A stretch of 64,000 nt of DNA from Pinibacter aurantiacus (GTDB lineage Bacteria; Bacteroidota; Bacteroidia; Chitinophagales; Chitinophagaceae), in the NCBI RefSeq assembly GCF_019130065.1, contig NZ_JAHSPG010000004.1:111104-175103 (forward strand). Direction: 5' to 3'. The translations under genes and the position numbers were made by a program. This document shows positions 9,273 through 19,067 of this stretch, one piece after another. Each line of letters opens with the position of its first letter. The stretch's first letter is position 1. Under the pieces are notes generated by a model, which saw only the letters and a list, made by a program, of their open reading frames with translations, had not been told where the DNA came from and searched no databases.

Positions 9273-12023
9273 TTACTTTACTTTCTTATTGCTTTTACTA
9301 AAATCCCATTGTAGGGAAATCAGACCAAATCGCCTGATTACATCATATGTATTTTGAGTAATTGCGTTTGTACTTTCAGATCTTTCAATTCCCCGGTTAT
9401 TATTAAATATGTCCTTCACAGTTAGTTTAATGCTAAGCGCATTATTTTTTGTAAGGATTTTTGAAAGAGTAGCATTCACAATAAATATATCGTTATACAC
9501 CTGGCCGAAAACAGATTGCTGCCTGTGATAATAGTCCAAGTCACTATCAAATCTGAACTTGCACGGTAGAAATAAGGACAGGTCTGGTTGTAAATGCCAT
9601 GTTGTAAAATCAAAGGAATTATTTTTCCCTAATGAAGAGGTACTTTGCACATAAAGAAACGAGGTATTAAAATCAATTTCAAATAATTTGTCTTTGGCGA
9701 TGTAAAAATCTAATCCTCCTTCGATACTCGTTCGAACTGTACTGTTTTTTGCCTGATTGACAATATTTGAGTATTTTGATTTCTTTACCTCAATGTTAGG
9801 TTTTATCGAAAAGTCAGGTTTCTCCCAAATAAATTCATACTCTGAATACAATGAAAGATTATAGTTTCCATTTGTATTAATCGACTGAACTATCCTGCGA
9901 CCAAGAGAATCAATTTCATCCTTTGAAGTAATGGCATTGTTTACAAAACCAAATGAGGCCCTTGCTAAAAAATTTCGATGTTCAATAGTTTTATAATTAG
10001 AGTATTTCCCTGTGATTAGATGTTTAAATGCTGGTTTAAGCAAAGGATTGCCAACAAAAACATTTAAAGGATCATTGTTCGTAACAATCGGCTGAATTTG
10101 CTGTACTGTGGGCGGTATTACACTACCGTTATAAGAATAGTACATCCTGGCTTGTTTCGAAAAGCTGTAACTAAATTCTGTGCTGGGAATCACAAAATTG
10201 AAATGTCTCTCTAACGCATTTTCATACTTCGATACTACTTGTTGTCGAAAGTGTGTATCCATCAAAGAAAAATTAGAAATTATATAGAATTTATTTTTTA
10301 TAAGCATGTAGCCGATTCCACCCCATTTCGATGACATAAAAAAAGAGTAGTTATTGCTTAAACTGTCATTGAATTGATCATATTTGCCTGTAGAAGATTT
10401 ATCATAAGAATTTCTTTCAGAACTACTTTTAGTATCGGTATACTTAAAGTTAAAAAGTAGGTAGGAGTCATTCCCAAGCGGCTCCGTATATTCTGCTTTT
10501 CCATCCATATAAAATTGATTATAATGCAGGGTTTTATATTGATCAGTTTGTTCAGTAAATGTCTCCTGTCTTGAGGAGTCCGAGTAAAATTTATTTAATG
10601 TCGATAAATAGCCATCTCCATTTATCTGTCTGGTTCCCATCTTAAAATCTAATGAAACCCACCTTCCCTTTTTATTAAGCTTTTTTTGCCAGTTGATATT
10701 GCCAAAAAGACTTTCATTGCCAGATTCTGTAGTTCTATCTCTTTGACCTTCATTAAGTAAGATAGAATCATTTCTATAAGTTTTTGACAAATATTCGCTT
10801 AGGGTTGTTTTATGACTTATCGCCCCCTCGAAACTGACATTCAAATTACTTGTAGAATCTATCATCAATTCATACTTACCGTTAATATTGTGGCCTTGAA
10901 TGTCATTCCTAAATTTTTCAACCTCCAGGCTCCGGTTTTGATTTTCCGGCAAAAGAGTTAAAGCATTGGTAGTCTTGTTGCCCTCTACTTCTAGCGTGGA
11001 ACCTTTATAATTTACATTAATACTTTGCTTGTCAGTATCAAACTTATTATTAAAATGTACTCCTCCAGATAATGCAGTTGGATGACCATTTCCTGAGTAC
11101 TGGCCATTCCATTTGTTGAAGATATCATCTGTTAATCCGCTTAGATCCAGTTGCAAATTATCGCCATAATTATTTTGATCGCCACTATTTAATTTAGTAT
11201 TACCGATATTGGAATGTATGCCATAGATAGCCAATTTCTTCTTATCCTTGAATTTGTTGGCCATTAGGGAATTATCATAATGCGCATCAGTTCCTACACT
11301 GGCTTTCGCCTTACCAAATGAAATGTCTTTTTTGTCAGCTTTTAATTTCAGATTGATAGTCTTTACCCTCACACCATTGTCAATCGCTGTCGTTGTCCTC
11401 TGGTTGCTCTTAGCATCATAAACCTGCACTTTATCAATCATATCGGCACGTACATTTCTTGTTGTTAATGTCGGGTCGTTCCCAAAAAACTCCTCACCAT
11501 CAACAAGAACGCGATTGACAGCTTCGCCCTGCGATGTTATAGTCCCAAGTCGATTCACTTTTAACCCGGGCAATTTTTTCAAAAGATCTTCCACCGAGGC
11601 ATTTACCGGGACATAAAAACTATCGGCCTTGTATTCAATTGTATCTCCTTTTATTCTTTGCCATTCAATTTTTTGATGAACAATTATTTCTTGTAAAATC
11701 TTTGCTTTTGAAGAAAGAAAGATTGAAACCGTCGAATCGATCTTTGAAATATCCATTGTATCGACAAATTCCGCATATCCAGGAAAGTAGACCATAACAA
11801 AAATTTGCGATTCAAAAATAGAGTCAATTTTAAATCGCCCCTCCGGCGTCGTACGAGTAAAGGATAATAATAACGAATCCTTTGCTCGAAATACAGTCAC
11901 TGAAGCATTTTCAATACCTTTCTTTATGGATGAGTCTCTGACTGTTCCTCTGATAATATAATGCTGGGTGAACCCAAACTTCACAAATCCTAACAGCAAT
12001 AAGAAAACGATTGTTTGTTTCAT
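9273..12023 (-). CDS. TonB-receptor-like outer-membrane beta-barrel protein
   Basis: The 916-residue product starts with a signal peptide (to about residue 19). A carboxypeptidase-regulatory-like domain spans about 20-110 (IIRGTVRDSSIKKGIENASV). A plug-like region spans about 125-225 (GDTIEYKADSFYV, ASVEDLLKKLPGLKV, NRVLVDGEEFFGNDP). The rest forms the OMP_b-brl_3 type barrel to the C-terminus. Unlike the SusC gene at 2306-5602 it has no STN domain and no SusD partner. It is paired with a GLPGLI gene, a recurrent arrangement of unknown substrate in Bacteroidota. Transport of a peptide or metal-chelate ligand is possible but not shown. Confidence 0.85.
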   Translation of the reverse strand: MKQTIVFLLLLGFVKFGFTQHYIIRGTVRDSSIKKGIENASVTVFRAKDSLLLSFTRTTPEGRFKIDSIFESQIFVMVYFPGYAEFVDTMDISKIDSTVSIFLSSKAKILQEIIVHQKIEWQRIKGDTIEYKADSFYVPVNASVEDLLKKLPGLKVNRLGTITSQGEAVNRVLVDGEEFFGNDPTLTTRNVRADMIDKVQVYDAKSNQRTTTAIDNGVRVKTINLKLKADKKDISFGKAKASVGTDAHYDNSLMANKFKDKKKLAIYGIHSNIGNTKLNSGDQNNYGDNLQLDLSGLTDDIFNKWNGQYSGNGHPTALSGGVHFNNKFDTDKQSINVNYKGSTLEVEGNKTTNALTLLPENQNRSLEVEKFRNDIQGHNINGKYELMIDSTSNLNVSFEGAISHKTTLSEYLSKTYRNDSILLNEGQRDRTTESGNESLFGNINWQKKLNKKGRWVSLDFKMGTRQINGDGYLSTLNKFYSDSSRQETFTEQTDQYKTLHYNQFYMDGKAEYTEPLGNDSYLLFNFKYTDTKSSSERNSYDKSSTGKYDQFNDSLSNNYSFFMSSKWGGIGYMLIKNKFYIISNFSLMDTHFRQQVVSKYENALERHFNFVIPSTEFSYSFSKQARMYYSYNGSVIPPTVQQIQPIVTNNDPLNVFVGNPLLKPAFKHLITGKYSNYKTIEHRNFLARASFGFVNNAITSKDEIDSLGRRIVQSINTNGNYNLSLYSEYEFIWEKPDFSIKPNIEVKKSKYSNIVNQAKNSTVRTSIEGGLDFYIAKDKLFEIDFNTSFLYVQSTSSLGKNNSFDFTTWHLQPDLSLFLPCKFRFDSDLDYYHRQQSVFGQVYNDIFIVNATLSKILTKNNALSIKLTVKDIFNNNRGIERSESTNAITQNTYDVIRRFGLISLQWDFSKSNKKVK

Positions 12024-12458
12024 ATAGGATCCCTAGCTTACTTGTTTTGGCAACTTAGATAATATTTTTTCAGCTTCGATTTTAATAAGGTCTATCTCTG
12101 ATGAAGGAAATTTAATATTTCCCGAAAGAATCAATTTTCCAATTTCTCTGTCTTTACATTAAACTTTAATAATAGTCTGGCCGACTGCAAAAAGCATGCA
12201 CTGAACTTAACACCAAAAATTAATTTCCTAATAGTTGGGTGATGTAAATAAACTATGACTTGTAAATACTGTAATAAAATCTAGGCACATAAAAGGAGCT
12301 TCTGTTTTGACATTTTCAAGCAATATATCCTAAGCACAAAACATTGCAAATATTAAATGCAACATTGAAATTCTTTAAGGCTAAAACATATTTTATGTCC
12401 TGCGTATGTATGTCCTCCTATTTCTAAAAAACAAATTTGAATGGGCTACTTGTGGAAG
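12024..12458. other. 435-base gap with a possible gene remnant
   Basis: No complete gene is seen. On the minus strand an open stretch without a start codon spans 12033-12158 and would read KDREIGKLILSGNIKFPSSE and onward to a stop just upstream of the barrel gene. It has coding-like composition and may be the 3' remnant of a small gene. The rest, 12159-12458, is A+T-rich with nothing recognisable; it must hold the promoter of the barrel operon. Confidence 0.25.
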
Positions 12459-12701
12459 CTAAGTTGGATAATCATTAATAATAAATTTCATAACTAATCG
12501 CCCATGTTCTTCGTAGTAGTATGAGTTGCTACTTTGGCAAAATTTTACGGTAGCTCCAATATCTCTAATTAAATTTATGTAGTTGTATAGGGATCTTTCT
12601 GAAAGTTCTAATTTCTTAGCCAGATCTTTGGGACTGCCAGTTGACCTCCTGTGAATTAAGGAACCAAGCCGCTCCAGGCGATTAATAAAATCGTTGTTCA
12701 T
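12459..12701 (-). CDS. small HTH-domain protein (HTH_11/DeoR-like fold)
   Basis: The 80-residue product begins at the ATG at 12701; a TTG 9 bases upstream is also in frame. The core RRSTGSPKDLAKKLELSERS followed by LYNYINLIRDIGATV is a winged-helix HTH resembling the N-terminal domain of YafY/DeoR-type regulators. The usual effector domain is missing, so the protein is either a stand-alone HTH, common in Bacteroidota mobile regions, or the conserved 5' part of a degraded regulator. No partner gene is adjacent. Confidence 0.65.
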   Translation of the reverse strand: MNNDFINRLERLGSLIHRRSTGSPKDLAKKLELSERSLYNYINLIRDIGATVKFCQSSNSYYYEEHGRLVMKFIINDYPT

Positions 12702-12961
12702 AACAAGCAAAGGGATGAGGGTTAATAGTTTTCATTCGGAAATTATGAATCTACCCTTCTCCAACTATCCTGCTCCATCCTGAGTCACAGAGTCTAGGTT
12801 CTTTATAACTCTGCATTGCAATAAAATTTCGTTTTGTCGGAGATTGCAAAACAAAGATTATGTAGTTCTATAATCACAGATGGAATCAGTTGTTTGTATT
12901 AGAACAATTAAAAAAGGTATTTTTTTGAAGAATTTTTATGCATCAAATATTTCAAAAGTTA

Positions 12962-13066
12962 GACCATTATTTGGAAGGGCTTACAAGGAACTACGACATA
13001 AACACAAACCATCCCACAAGGCACTCATTTATTTCGTTCCTCCTTGCGCCGTTCCAAATAATGGTC
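12962..13066. repeat. large inverted repeat upstream of the RadC-like gene
   Basis: GACCATTATTTGGAA (12962-12976) and its exact reverse complement (13052-13066) flank 75 bases, and the pairing continues imperfectly inward (GGC, AAGGAAC, CGA). The inner part contains TTCGTTCCTCC (13033-13043), which recurs inside the large hairpin at 25177-25292. It ends 41 bases before the RadC-like start, so it may be a leader RNA structure or an element-end/operator sequence. The surrounding gap 12702-13107 shows nothing else. Confidence 0.65.
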
Positions 13067-13107
13067 AATGACATCTTCCATAATTTATTCATTTAAACTT
13101 TTGAATT

Positions 13108-13578
13108 ATGGAAAAGAATCAAGTTACAACAGACTGGATGCAAGTATCAGAATTAGAAATTATCTACAACGCAAAGATTAAAGCATCTGAAAGACCACAA
13201 ATAAAATGTTCTTCTGATGCGCACAAACTGTTCCTCGCTTCTTGGAACATGGATAAAATTGAACTGTTGGAACAATTCAAAGTGATGCCCTTAAATAAAG
13301 GAAATCGCGTATTGGGCATCTGCGAAATTTCAAGTGGTTCTATCGACCATACAACAGTTGATCCAAGATTAATTTTCGGACTATTGCTAAAAGTGGGTGC
13401 AACACAAGCAATCATTTGCCACAACCACCCCAGTGCAAACGTTAAGCCCAGTGAAGCGGACAAACAAATAACGATGAAATTAAAAGAAGGTGGAAAACTA
13501 TTAGATATCAAAATTCTTGATCACATCGTACTAACGCCCGAAACCTATTATTCATTTGCAGACGAAGGGGAAATATAG
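13108..13578 (+). CDS. RadC-like JAB/MPN-domain protein
   Basis: The 156-residue protein carries a complete JAMM metal site: Glu73 in GICEISSG, then His105-x-His107-Pro-Ser and, ten residues on, PSEAD with Ser115/Asp118. It corresponds to the C-terminal RadC domain without the N-terminal HhH part of long RadC proteins, the form usually found on Bacteroidota mobile elements. The fold is a metal-dependent isopeptidase/hydrolase fold; the actual activity in bacteria is unsettled. The 5' region contains a large inverted repeat, and a terminator overlaps its stop codon, so it is probably a single-gene transcript. Confidence 0.9.
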   Translation: MEKNQVTTDWMQVSELEIIYNAKIKASERPQIKCSSDAHKLFLASWNMDKIELLEQFKVMPLNKGNRVLGICEISSGSIDHTTVDPRLIFGLLLKVGATQAIICHNHPSANVKPSEADKQITMKLKEGGKLLDIKILDHIVLTPETYYSFADEGEI

Positions 13579-13590
13579 TTCCCCTTTTTT
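13567..13590 (+). terminator. intrinsic terminator of the RadC-like gene
   Basis: GGGGAA (13567-13572) pairs with TTCCCC (13579-13584) around a 6-base loop and is followed by six T. The stop codon of the JAB gene lies inside the loop. Confidence 0.75.
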
Positions 13591-13689
13591 ATGCACTAAC
13601 GGGATTGGGCAGCCAACTTGATTAACCGTTTCAACACCCCAGTTTAGCAGAAAAATATTATCTTAGAATACAATAGAACAGGTGTTCCC

Positions 13690-13938
13690 ATGATACCATT
13701 GAACGTAGAATTTGATGTTGACTACAACGGTAAGCCTATCCACATAAAAAGTAAGGATACAGCCAAAGGCGTAATCTATGTTGCGACCTATCCGGGCGCT
13801 AAGGATTTGTTTATTCACCGGGCAACCAATGCGCAAGGAGATCATTTCTGGACCTCCATTCCAGAAGGGCGTCAACAAGCAGCTGAACGCATAGGTCAAA
13901 TGATAGATGAATATTTTCACGATCACGAAAACGACTAA
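13690..13938 (+). CDS. conserved-looking hypothetical protein, 82 residues
   Basis: No family is recognised. The small acidic protein starts MIPLNVEFDVDYNGKPIHIK, has no signal peptide or membrane segment, and ends with a helix rich in charged residues (ERIGQMIDEYFHDHEND). Its stop is 2 bases before the SRAP gene, so the two are probably translated from one message. It may be an accessory of the SRAP/RadC repair-related genes, but this rests on position only. Confidence 0.6.
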   Translation: MIPLNVEFDVDYNGKPIHIKSKDTAKGVIYVATYPGAKDLFIHRATNAQGDHFWTSIPEGRQQAAERIGQMIDEYFHDHEND

Positions 13939-13940
13939 TT

Positions 13941-14783
13941 ATGTGTTATTACAACGGCATTAAAGTGTCGAGAGGAGAATACATCCGATTGAAAGATCTT
14001 GAAGTATTTGTAGGAAAAAATCGAGAATGGATCAATTGTGATCTCAACCAGGGACCACTTTACAACCAACCCTACCCCATCGTCAAAGCAACAGATACTG
14101 GCCCGGAATTGAAACTAATGGAATGGGGATACATTCCGGAGGAAAGCAAATGGCCGTTTTTAAAATCCAGGGAAGAGCTCGCCAAATGGAGATTCATGTA
14201 CACAACGCTTAATGCGACCTGCGAAGGATTGTTTGTAAATGACAAAGGAAAAACTTCCATGTATGCTGGTGCGGCTCAATATCGCAGATGCCTCGTACCG
14301 TCAACCGGCTATTGGGAATGGAGACACATAAAACAAGTTGGCAAAAGTGGTAAGATATTAAAAGACCCAATTAAAATTCCCTACCATCTTGTTGTAACGG
14401 ATCACCAGGAAAATAACCCATTTTATATGGCAGGAATATGGGGCACTTGGGTAAGCGAGGAAACAGGCGAAGTAGTCGAGAACTTTACGATTGTCACTAC
14501 CGTGGCAAATGAACTATCAGCGCAGGTTCACAATGCCAAAAAGAGAATGCCGACAATTTTAAATGAGGACCTCGCACAGGAATGGATGTTTGGCAAACTC
14601 TCCAAAGATGACATCATGGATATCGCGAAAACGCAATACGAAACGAAAGAGATGGATGCATGGACAGTTGCTAAAGGCTTTCAAACAGCATTTAATCCGC
14701 GTGATAAATTTGCATATGCAGGATTGCCCCCACTCGGTAGTGATGAACCGTTTAATCCTTATCAGAGCTTAAGCCTGTTCTGA
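13941..14783 (+). CDS. SRAP/YedK-family (HMCES-like) abasic-site protein
   Basis: This 280-residue protein has the invariant Cys2 after the initiator Met, which in the family forms a covalent adduct with abasic sites in single-stranded DNA. It also has the active-site segments TTLNATCEG (Asn91), RRCLVPSTGYWEW (Glu126) and QVHNAKKRMPTIL (His197). All catalytic residues expected for an SOS-response-associated peptidase are present. It follows the 82-residue gene by 2 bases. SRAP genes are frequent cargo of Bacteroidota mobile elements, where they may protect single-stranded DNA during transfer; that role is inference. Confidence 0.92.
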   Translation: MCYYNGIKVSRGEYIRLKDLEVFVGKNREWINCDLNQGPLYNQPYPIVKATDTGPELKLMEWGYIPEESKWPFLKSREELAKWRFMYTTLNATCEGLFVNDKGKTSMYAGAAQYRRCLVPSTGYWEWRHIKQVGKSGKILKDPIKIPYHLVVTDHQENNPFYMAGIWGTWVSEETGEVVENFTIVTTVANELSAQVHNAKKRMPTILNEDLAQEWMFGKLSKDDIMDIAKTQYETKEMDAWTVAKGFQTAFNPRDKFAYAGLPPLGSDEPFNPYQSLSLF

Positions 14784-14838
14784 TCTGCACTCCTTAAAGT
14801 TAAATTTTTAAGATAGAATAACCATCTTAATTAGCATT

Positions 14839-14878
14839 AAAAAAGGATGCTCCAATTATTTATGGAGCATCCTTTTTT
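14839..14878. terminator. bidirectional terminator between convergent genes
   Basis: A near-perfect stem AAAAGGATGCTCCA/TGGAGCATCCTTTT with an 8-base loop and A/T tracts on both sides lies between the SRAP gene (+) and the M4 protease gene (-), and can end transcription from either side. Confidence 0.85.
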
Positions 14879-14903
14879 ATTTTAAAGTGAGCAGAAAACC
14901 GAA

Positions 14904-17444
14904 CTATTGCAATAACATTTGTTGTTTAGTCACTATCTCACCCTGTTTGTTTGTGATGATGAGCCAGTATTGTCCCTTACGAAGATGCCCTACACTTAAT
15001 TGAGTGGTCTTACTGCCTTTAGCGTTCTTTTGTGTTAATACAGGTTTATTATTATAGATATCATAAAGCTGTATATCATAGTCTTCTTGTAAGGTTTCAG
15101 CAGCTTCGATGTTGATGGTAGAAGTAGCCGGGTTAGGTGAAGCCGAGAATACCGCAGCAAACGAACCTGAGCAAGTGGGAATAGTTATCGTTCTCCAATC
15201 GCTCCAATCGCATGAGTTTTGCAGTCGGACTTTAATTTGCGGATATGAACCAGAAGTAGCCGACACCCAAAAACTCGGAGCGGCTACGGTAGCATTACTA
15301 CCACCAGAGGTTAATGATACAATTGTATTGCTAGCAGCACTTGCTACTTGTATTGGCGTTGTCGAACCTCCGGGATTAGATATGACAAAGCGATTGTAAG
15401 AACCTGAGGTATAACATGCGGTACCGGAACCAGGTTTGGATAATGTTACATTTTGCATTCCAGGCCCTCCAGCAGTGATGTCCGGTTTCGTAGCAGTCAA
15501 ACAAGGACTTATCATCGCAGTTAAAGTAAAAAATGTATTCTGCAGTTTAGTAACAGTTACATTGTTTCCACTTGGCGTTAAAACTACCCCTGGCGCCGCA
15601 CTCCAAGTAACAGTAGCGCCGGCCGGCACATTTAACAATTCATAATAACCGGAAGTGCAAAAGCTGCTTGGTCCTGAAATGACAAGTCCCCAATTTGGAT
15701 AAGCCGCCCCTACGCCTACAGCATACCATGCATTCGTTGTATTTATAACTTCACAAGAATAGTCACCAAATAAAATTTTCGCGGCTTGAATGGTTGCATT
15801 ACGCATTGCTGAATACCCATCAGTGGGTAGTAAAGCGCCATTTGTTTCCGCATAGTATACAATTTGCGCAGCCTTTGTTATTCCAATTCCTGCTACAGTA
15901 TATGCGTTGCCTAGATCATTTGTTTGTGCATCACCCACAGACAAAAGATAAAACCATTTGTTGCCCACTCCACTATTTGTATGAACGCCGCATTGGTCAT
16001 TGCTTGCAGACGGAGTGCATGATGTAGTATTTACCCAATTAGTGGTACTCATATAAGTATCCGGCTGTCCAAATGCTTTAGGGTTCATAAGCGACCGAAA
16101 TCCACCTGTTTTCATATCCTCACCTATAATCCATGTTTGCTTGGTTGGGTCTGTATATTGTTCTACACATGCTCCCCAAATATCAGACAAACTTTCATTT
16201 AGAGCTCCTGATTCTTTTTCATATCTCAAGCCAGTTCCACTTCCAATAGAACTAAAGCATACTCCATGCCCTAATTCATGGCCGCACACGTCCAAAGCTA
16301 CGGTAGGTCCATATAAAAGTCCATCGCCATAGAACATGGCCTGGTCTGCATCACTCCAAAATGCATTATCCATATCAATAACGTTACCGAACGCATCGCG
16401 TGTTCGAACATGAACATAATTCGTTATTGTACCATTTGCACCATCATAGCTGTCACGCCCATGTACAGTTCTAAAATAATCGAACGTGCTTTCAGCGCCC
16501 CAGTGTGCATCTAACGCCGCCTGATCACGGGCTGTGTTGTTATATTCTGCAGCCGTCCAGTTATTATCATTATCAGAAAAGTCTGTGGCATTGGCAATTC
16601 CGTTTGTTACATCTGACACATATGCTGCTGGAGCACCATGAAAATTAAAAGTCTGAATTTGCGTTGTTGTTCCTCCCCTTGCATTTTCTCTTAACCGAAA
16701 ACCACCGCTAAAGGAATCGCCAATAATATTTCTTGTGCCAGAATATCTTGTTTGGGCAGTGCCAGGCGTATTAATCGAACAATACATTGGCTGGGCAAAA
16801 ACTGCCGCCCCGGTTTCACAATCTATATACGTTAAAGAAGTACCTATTTGATTGTTTAAGCCAATATGTACTTTATAAGCCAAGTACCACTTGTCGTCAG
16901 TTCCCTTAATAATCACCAATTCTGTACTGTCTGTTCTTTCTTTTCTGTCTTTTTGTTCAAATGTTTTTTCCCCAGGCAATTTTAATAGAGTATAGCCCGT
17001 TGCTTTACTTAGTGCAATGAATTTTGTAAATGCTTCTTCAAAATTGTATTTTGGCGAAATACTAATTTGATCCGGAATGTCAGCATAATCACCATTAATA
17101 AACATTATATTACCTGATGAATCTTTATGCACGCCATACATTGCAAACTCAATTTTAAGTCCCTTAAATGTTTGTTGAAAGATTTCATGTTGAATTTTGT
17201 GGCTGTCTTTCGTTTCCCTATATTTATAAAAATCCGCATTTGCATTTGCTTTTAATACACCTTTTATAAAGTCCTTTGAATTAGTTTTTATTTTGTGAAT
17301 GTGGGTATCAATTGCAGCAAACTTTACTTTGCCATTTCTTCCTACATCTACTATTTGGAGACTGTCTTGTGCTATACTATATCCTGTAAATAATATGAAT
17401 ACAAGGCTCAACGACGCAAGCCTTTTAAACGTACGACTTTTCAT
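14904..17444 (-). CDS. secreted M4 (thermolysin-type) metalloprotease with T9SS sorting domain
   Basis: The 846-residue precursor has a signal peptide (to about residue 25) and a propeptide of roughly 200 residues (FTP/PepSY-type). The M4 catalytic domain carries HELGH (His389, Glu390, His393), the downstream zinc ligand in NESLSDIWG, and the catalytic His segment HTNSGVGNKWF. A PKD-like spacer and a C-terminal type A sorting domain (SPNPATSTINIE ... GQYWLIITNKQGE) follow. The last part directs export by the type IX system and removal or anchoring at the surface. It lies 36 bases after the Ycf48-like gene on the same strand. All protease residues are intact, so an active extracellular endopeptidase is expected. 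Confidence 0.93.
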   Translation of the reverse strand: MKSRTFKRLASLSLVFILFTGYSIAQDSLQIVDVGRNGKVKFAAIDTHIHKIKTNSKDFIKGVLKANANADFYKYRETKDSHKIQHEIFQQTFKGLKIEFAMYGVHKDSSGNIMFINGDYADIPDQISISPKYNFEEAFTKFIALSKATGYTLLKLPGEKTFEQKDRKERTDSTELVIIKGTDDKWYLAYKVHIGLNNQIGTSLTYIDCETGAAVFAQPMYCSINTPGTAQTRYSGTRNIIGDSFSGGFRLRENARGGTTTQIQTFNFHGAPAAYVSDVTNGIANATDFSDNDNNWTAAEYNNTARDQAALDAHWGAESTFDYFRTVHGRDSYDGANGTITNYVHVRTRDAFGNVIDMDNAFWSDADQAMFYGDGLLYGPTVALDVCGHELGHGVCFSSIGSGTGLRYEKESGALNESLSDIWGACVEQYTDPTKQTWIIGEDMKTGGFRSLMNPKAFGQPDTYMSTTNWVNTTSCTPSASNDQCGVHTNSGVGNKWFYLLSVGDAQTNDLGNAYTVAGIGITKAAQIVYYAETNGALLPTDGYSAMRNATIQAAKILFGDYSCEVINTTNAWYAVGVGAAYPNWGLVISGPSSFCTSGYYELLNVPAGATVTWSAAPGVVLTPSGNNVTVTKLQNTFFTLTAMISPCLTATKPDITAGGPGMQNVTLSKPGSGTACYTSGSYNRFVISNPGGSTTPIQVASAASNTIVSLTSGGSNATVAAPSFWVSATSGSYPQIKVRLQNSCDWSDWRTITIPTCSGSFAAVFSASPNPATSTINIEAAETLQEDYDIQLYDIYNNKPVLTQKNAKGSKTTQLSVGHLRKGQYWLIITNKQGEIVTKQQMLLQ

Positions 17445-17480
17445 GGTTTTTTATTTTTGGGTTTTAGTAACAGAGTTCTA

Positions 17481-18512
17481 CTAATTGTTAGAAGTTATTT
17501 TAATAACCGAGCGTTCTGTGAAAAGATAGGTGGTATTTTCTTCGGGTCTGGCAGCAACTGTCCAACCCTGAAACCGAGAATCTGTAATTGTATATATAAC
17601 TGAAAAAGTTTTGAAGTCGTCGTCTGTTTTGTATACCTCCCGAGAGCTGGTGAAGTATTTTGTATTCCCATTTACAGCAGAAACAAAATACAGTCCCTGT
17701 AACCGGTCATTGAGTAAAGTCCAGTGTTCCGCGCCATCTGTAGTTTTATAAACTTTGTTTTCATAAGTAAGTGCATATCCCGTATTTGCATCAGTAAAAT
17801 CAATACTTGTAATTAACTCCCGCAATGAGTTTTCTTTCCAGGTTTTCCCTCCATCAGTTGTCTTTATCAATATTCCACTACTTCCATAATCGTCTGTAAA
17901 GCCCCCATAAGCATAGCCAGTTGTATCATTCTTGAAAAAAACCTGCCCAATGGTTAACATAGAATTGGTCGAATACATTTCCTGCCAGCTGGCGCCGCCG
18001 TCTTCGGTTTTATTCACACGCCCATTGCAGACAAACCCTTTATTGGTATTTAAAAACCAAAGGCCCATCGTGTGCCCCGGCAATGTACTAAGCTTAGACC
18101 ACGTTAGACCTCCATCCTTACTCATGCATACACCCTGCTCGTTGTTGGTTCTTATCATAGTTCCGTAAGTTGCATATAACATATCTTTTGTAATGGCTCG
18201 TATGCAATGTAAACCAGCAGTTACACCATCAACCAACACGGGAATTTTCTGCCAGTGTTCTCCACCATCTGTCGTTTTTAAAGTGAAGAAGCATTGCGCT
18301 GAAAAATCAAATCCAGTAGCTATAAATCCAGTGTTCTTATCAAGAAAACTTACGTCTGCAATAGCAAAGCCGCCTGTATCCTGGTCACTTATTTTATATG
18401 CTTTAATTGTTTCATTAATTGTTTCAACCACATGGCCGTTTTTTTTACAGCTTGCGTAGCAAAATGAAGCAATAATTAATGCGATAAAAAAAGTAAATGC
18501 AGGATTTTTCAT
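17481..18512 (-). CDS. Ycf48/BNR-repeat beta-propeller lipoprotein
   Basis: This 343-residue exported lipoprotein (MKNPAFTFFIALIIASFCYASC, lipobox near residue 22) contains at least five BNR/Asp-box-type repeats such as TTDGGEHWQKI, DGGLTWSKL, EDGGASWQEM, TTDGGKTWKEN and TTDGAEHW. The fold is a beta-propeller like Ycf48/sialidase, but no sialidase catalytic residues are evident. It is probably co-transcribed with the M4 protease that follows. In Bacteroidota such proteins are usually periplasmic or surface proteins of unknown role. A chaperone or binding function is a guess. Confidence 0.82.
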   Translation of the reverse strand: MKNPAFTFFIALIIASFCYASCKKNGHVVETINETIKAYKISDQDTGGFAIADVSFLDKNTGFIATGFDFSAQCFFTLKTTDGGEHWQKIPVLVDGVTAGLHCIRAITKDMLYATYGTMIRTNNEQGVCMSKDGGLTWSKLSTLPGHTMGLWFLNTNKGFVCNGRVNKTEDGGASWQEMYSTNSMLTIGQVFFKNDTTGYAYGGFTDDYGSSGILIKTTDGGKTWKENSLRELITSIDFTDANTGYALTYENKVYKTTDGAEHWTLLNDRLQGLYFVSAVNGNTKYFTSSREVYKTDDDFKTFSVIYTITDSRFQGWTVAARPEENTTYLFTERSVIKITSNN

Positions 18513-19067
18513 TGGGTTTAGTTAAAGATATTTTCAATTGTTTATCAATACTTACTGCAATACAAATCGACGGCAGACTTCCATGGAACACTTAATTAGT
18601 ACAAAAAATAGGTGATCGTTGGCTCCACTAATTATAACTCAAAAATCATCATTAGCCGAGTGTATAAAAAATCTCGATTAGTTGGAAATAAATTCGCAAC
18701 AAGAATTGCATAATTTCTATCTAAGGGTTATAAATTAATAGGACAATTTTTACAAAAAAATATCAATCTAATTTACAAAACAATTCCCTAAAAGTGGTAT
18801 TGGCAAACTATAGTACAAATGCCTATTTCGCTACGTACTAATACCTATATGGAATTCCGATAATATTTGATCGTTGACAAGTTTGAAAGATTTGGCTCAA
18901 TGGTTCCAATTCCGGTCCACGAGATCACTTTCGAGCTCAAAGCATTTTGTACTATGAACTCGAAGTGAGAATAAGTCCAAAATTGTTAACCAGAATAAGT
19001 TTGAAAAACGTGTTCAATAATTTACTCATTTCAATTGAAAACGGAGGTTACAATAAGTTTTGTACAT
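18513..19067. other. 555-base gap, nothing recognised
   Basis: A+T-rich, no coding frame with a sensible start, no strong hairpin or repeat seen. It separates the Ycf48/M4 pair from the 3' end of the polymerase operon; both neighbours are on the minus strand, so a promoter for the Ycf48-like gene should lie in the left part. Confidence 0.5.

Noticed and set aside
12880..13071. 63-codon open frame before the RadC-like gene
   Set aside because: It runs through both arms of the inverted repeat at 12962-13066 and shows no protein-like conservation; the DNA structure explains the stretch better.
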